The translations under genes and the position numbers were made by a program. 64,000 bases of DNA, taken from the NCBI GenBank assembly GCA_023362775.1, contig JALMGJ010000026.1:1653501-1717500 (forward strand). The letters run 5' to 3'. This document shows, piece after piece, positions 60,472 through 64,000 of this stretch. Position 1 is the stretch's first letter; every line of letters begins with the position of its first letter. The notes below the pieces were generated by a model, which ran no database searches, was not told where the DNA came from, and worked only from the letters and a program-made list of their open reading frames with translations. This stretch comes from Charina bottae (lineage: Eukaryota > Chordata > Lepidosauria > Squamata > Charinaidae).

Positions 60472-61975
60472 GCACCAAAGAGGAATCCGGCATGACTGTC
60501 GTTTTTCCAGCTTTTTCTGGACTTTAAGAAATTGCCCTTGTAGCAATTCTAGATCGGGCAGAAAAGGGAAAGAAGATCTCCCGGTGTCAAGTGACCTCTC
60601 AGGAAATGGTCAGCAAGGAGTTAAGCCAAGCAACTTCTGTAATGCCTTAGCAAGCGTGTTCCAAATTACACAAATCGGGGCATGTGCGGGCTTCGGTTCC
60701 TTCCCCAAAGCCTTTCAGAACAGCCCCCCCTGCAAACTGGCGGGTGCCGAAGTGACTGTGGGGCAGAGCTGGGTTCTTGGGAGAAATCCTTCAGTGTCCC
60801 TTTTCTTTCCCCTTGACGAGGAGAGGTGAGAAACCGAGACCTTGGCTTGGAAGAAGTACTGCTGAGAAGCAAAATGTATACCTACACAGGTGTGACATTC
60901 TGTAGTGATGACCAAAAAAGTGCTTCAACCGTTCGTGAATTGGGTGCAGAGGGAATTGGCTGATGATTTCAGTAGGAAAGAGGAGTTCCTACTGAATGTA
61001 CTAAAGAATGTAGTTGCTCATTTTAGGTAACGTCGGGAGGGAAGTGATCAGATGTTAGTGGAGATGAGAGGTGAGTTTTCTCACCAGCTTTGTGGAGGGA
61101 AGAAGGAGAGAGGAGTGCAACAGGTAGTGGAAAGCATTGTAGAGCAATAAACTGCAGCGTCCAAACACAGAACAGCCTGAATAAGCAAAGGATTTGTTTC
61201 TGTAAAGCTTGTTGAACAATGCAAGATTAGCAACTTGGGACAGTGCCTAAGCAGCGTAGCGTTCCAAATGGTACTGTTCTAAAGTTCTTACTCGTTTTTC
61301 ATAGCACTTAATTTCTGTATTTTTTTTTTATTTTGTCTGAATCTGTTAAATGCTTAAGCCACCTTTTTTTTTTGTAAGAGGGAGAAATCACTGTTTGCTT
61401 TGTCTAGAATCTTCGATACGTGGATAAGCCAGCATTAGTGTTCAGAAGCATGGGGTGGGTTGTTGGGCTTGAATGACGCAGGGACAGGATTTGAGGTTGG
61501 AGTGGTAGATGGGGGCATTTCAGCAGACCCCTTGAATCAAACTCCCGGGTGAGATCAGAAGATCAAAATATTTTTGCCAGGCGATGTGCAGAGAACACAG
61601 AAGGAATAAAGGTGGATTTCCATATCAGCAGCTTTAACCTTTCACAAAGCCGCATGGAGAAGCATTCTGCTTCTGGTCAATAGCCGTCCTGCTCCTTTAC
61701 AATCCAGCAAACAACTTTTTTTCCCCATGGTGGAGAAAAATGCACTTGAAGTAATAGCACTGCATAGCCAAAGTGTTAATTTGTCCCACGTTTTGTTGCC
61801 ACAAATACCTTGTTGGTGGCAAATGGGTGTACTGAATTATTTTTTCTTACTGTGTTTTTGTTTCACTGTTTTTGCTTTTTTGTATTGATTTGCAACTTAT
61901 ATTTTTTACTGTTGACAATTGTGTATAAGCCTTTTTGGGGCTTTCTTTTCCTAATAAATTAACAAAAAATTAAAA
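60472..61975 (+). other. TXNIP: TXNIP 3' UTR
   Basis: About 1.5 kb of unique sequence with AT-rich and T-rich runs and no ORF of note, ending shortly after AATAAA at 61953. Long, unstable 3' UTRs are typical of TXNIP mRNA. Confidence 0.75.
61953..61958 (+). terminator. TXNIP: TXNIP polyadenylation signal
   Basis: AATAAA about 1.48 kb after the stop, near the position of the mammalian signal; a T-rich stretch follows. Confidence 0.75.
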
Positions 61976-62034
61976 TGACTCCTTGATTTTGTTCTGACTG
62001 GGGTGGTAGCCAGATTGGTGTCATCCTCTTATAT

Positions 62035-62524
62035 CTGTAGCTTGAATCATGTCAACTGGATTTCTATTTTCTCAGTGGAAACGTTTTGCTCCTTATCCAA
62101 GGAGCTGCTTCAGTCTGAGCAAAGTTGGTAAGGGAATCCTAAATATGTTTCTAGGTAGCTGTGTGACCTAACACCTGGGGCTAGGTCATGGTTATATTGA
62201 GATGTTATTTTAAGTCCTTTTATCATCTAAAGGAGGATCGTTAAGATCACTTTAATTTTTACTTTATCACTTTAGATGATTTACTTTATCACTTTAGATG
62301 ATAAAAGGACTTAAAATAACATCTCAATATAACCATGACCTAGCCCCAGGTATAAGATCACACAGCTACCTAGAAACATATTTAGGATTCCCTTACCAAC
62401 TTTGCTCAGACTGAAGAAGCTCCTTGGATAAGGAGCGAAACGTTTCCACTGAGAAAATAGAAATCCAGTTGACCTGATTCAAGCCACAGACAATTCCACC
62501 TGGATGACTGAGAACCTTCATCGA
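62035..62524. mobile_element. Palindromic Penelope-like insertion with 13-bp target duplication
   Basis: Arms of about 230 bp (GTAGCTTGAATCATG... and its reverse complement) around a TCACTTTAGATGAT centre, with a right tail ending ACCTTCATCGA. The target duplication CATCCTCTTATAT is exact at 62022-62034 and 62525-62537. Boundaries agree with the shorter element at 45823-46100, so both are complete copies of one family. Confidence 0.87.
62411..62445 (+). ncRNA. Hammerhead-ribozyme-like core, consensus residues intact
   Basis: CTGAAGA (62411-62417), a 7-bp stem GCTCCTT/AAGGAGC with a GGAT loop, GAAA (62437-62440), then CGTTT. CUGANGA and GAAA with this stem are the conserved hammerhead core. 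The cleavage triplet (GUU or UUU) and stem III are not certain. Confidence 0.45.
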
Positions 62525-62539
62525 CATCCTCTTATATGT

Positions 62540-63350
62540 GCAAGTATAAATCCCCATAAGAATTGAGCTGATACTGGGTAGATGAAGACAATAGGAGGGA
62601 AATGGGGTACATCCGTGAGTGGAAGGTAGACATGGAAAACTCAATGAAATCTCATTTTCCAATTCTACATTAAATTCTATGTTTTAATGTTACCTGCTTG
62701 TTCTTTCAAGAAATGGGTCTTGAGGATGCCGTCTATGGAACAAGGGTTGGGAGAGTGGCAGTTATGGGGCATCGCCCAACTTCCTTGAGCTGGTAGGGAG
62801 GGAAGGTGGGTGGGGTAAAAATGTAAAACCTCCCAGCAATTAGGCCTGAATCACAAAAGGAGGCTTGAGTTTGGGAGAGTCCAAATTTAAACTGGTACAT
62901 TTGGTAGCTATTTTGACACACAACACCCCTAAATACATTGTGTAACCCTTACAGGATTCTCCATTTAGCTACTCTGCCTAGTGAGAGCTCTGTGTTACAC
63001 CAGGCAGCTACTCTCTAGTTTCAGAGCTCTGGAATCTCCTGCACAAAATTTGCAGTTGCACAACAAGCCAGGACCGAGTCATTTGTGGTTCAGCATCATG
63101 TATGAAACGGGCCATCCTCTGCTTTCGGTGTATTACGTTGCACCTTGGAATCTGCATTGTTCACGTGACAACCCTTTTCCTAAGTGGTGCTTCGTTATTT
63201 TTCAGGGTTGAATAGGCAGTTTCTTTTCTCCCACTGATGTGGCTTCAATACACTAACAAATCATGGTGATGGGAACTAGGATATGAGCAAAGATTGCACC
63301 AACCTTCTTGAGAAACTTCGCTCTTCCATGCCCTGGCCTTGAAATAAAGC
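62540..63350. other. Intergenic, nothing recognised
   Basis: No supported gene or repeat boundary. Confidence 0.4.
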
Positions 63351-63357
63351 ATTAATC

Positions 63358-63440
63358 CAGTGTTTCTCAACCTTGGCAACTTTAGGATGTGAGAAGTTGA
63401 AGTCCACACATCTTAAAGTTGCCAAGGTTGAGAAACATTG
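63358..63440. mobile_element. Foldback hAT-type MITE, internally deleted
   Basis: CAGTGTTTCTCAACCTTGGC to TTGAGAAACATTG. The centre of the usual palindrome is missing. Confidence 0.85.
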
Positions 63441-64000
63441 ATTTAGAGGGGAAAATTCTCAGAGCTAGCTACTGAAAGTTCAATAAAAGATTATGATGCT
63501 TACAGTCTTAAAAACAGCACACACAAAAAGGGGGTGAGGCAGGAAAAGGGAAAAGAGGATATTGAAATGGTAATTATTATTATTAGTTGGAACTTCGTAT
63601 CTCCCCAACGCTTTCAACTTCTAGGTTCATTCGGTCACAATTCCCATCATCATTGGAAATATCTGCTGCCTGGTAAATCACAATGCCAGGGCCTTGGACC
63701 AGAAAGTACCTCACCTTTCCTAGAAAATTGTGAAGTCTCCTATCTGCTTTCATCGGGCCCCTCCTGTCCGTTGGAAGCAGCATCTGTGACTGCCATTAAC
63801 TGACTCACTCCCTGGGCTCCAGAACAGCAGAGAAAGTAAATAAAACTGGGAGAGAATTATCTTGAGCTGCCCCAGCTGACAGGCAACCCTCTGATGGGTA
63901 CGCTGCCAGCTATGGTAGGAAGGGAAAACAGGCAGAAGGCATCCAAGATAAAAATGGCGAAATCTCATTTTCGGAGCCGGGAACCAGGCCTGCAATCGAC
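63441..64000. other. Window end, no gene seen
   Basis: Short open frames on both strands without family signatures. Confidence 0.35.

Overview
This window looks like nuclear DNA of a squamate reptile, perhaps a snake. The reasons are split genes with GT-AG introns and vertebrate orthology, Sauria-type SINEs (tRNA-like head, BovB-related body, ACCTTT tail), several BovB/RTE LINEs, an L1, CR1/L2-type LINE tails, Penelope-like fragments and many hAT and TA-target MITEs. I could not determine the species.

Three host protein genes are supported. (1) 2811-4052, minus: an intronless coding exon for a 413-residue immunity-related GTPase (IRG) with degraded GTP-binding motifs. (2) 33228-42127, plus: intelectin in seven coding exons that join in phase to 333 codons. 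(3) 56254-60471, plus: TXNIP in eight coding exons that join in phase to 392 codons, preceded by a CpG-rich promoter with CCAAT boxes, a tandem CACGAG carbohydrate-response-like element and a TATA box. TXNIP keeps Cys63 but has Ser at the position of human Cys247, the cysteine that bonds thioredoxin.

Layout: 0-2.4 kb LINE remnants and one half of an inverted duplication; 2.8-4.1 IRG; 5.5-11 Sauria SINE, BovB, hAT and a SINE expanded into a higher-order tandem array; 11.5-18.3 nested hAT elements, TA-target MITEs and a Penelope-like GIY-YIG fragment; 18.3-24 a broken L1; 24-27.5 two inverted-duplication partners and retroposon copy A; 28.4-33 an L1 fragment duplicated as about 1-kb direct repeats on both sides of retroposon copy B; 33-42 intelectin with repeat-filled introns; 43.3-44.6 a hAT element enclosing a 306-codon ORF; 45-55 BovB with a nested palindromic element, MITEs and a duplication partner; 55.6-62 TXNIP; 62-64 a second palindromic element and a MITE.

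The host genes do not form an operon or an obvious pathway. TXNIP and ITLN lie on the same human chromosome arm (1q), so their closeness may be old synteny. The most unusual material is in the repeats: an insertion flanked by a kilobase-scale target duplication, a retroposon family with a small conserved ORF, an ORF-carrying hAT, hammerhead-ribozyme-like cores in palindromic insertions, and ten hAT copies with readable 8-bp target duplications, every one carrying TA at its centre.
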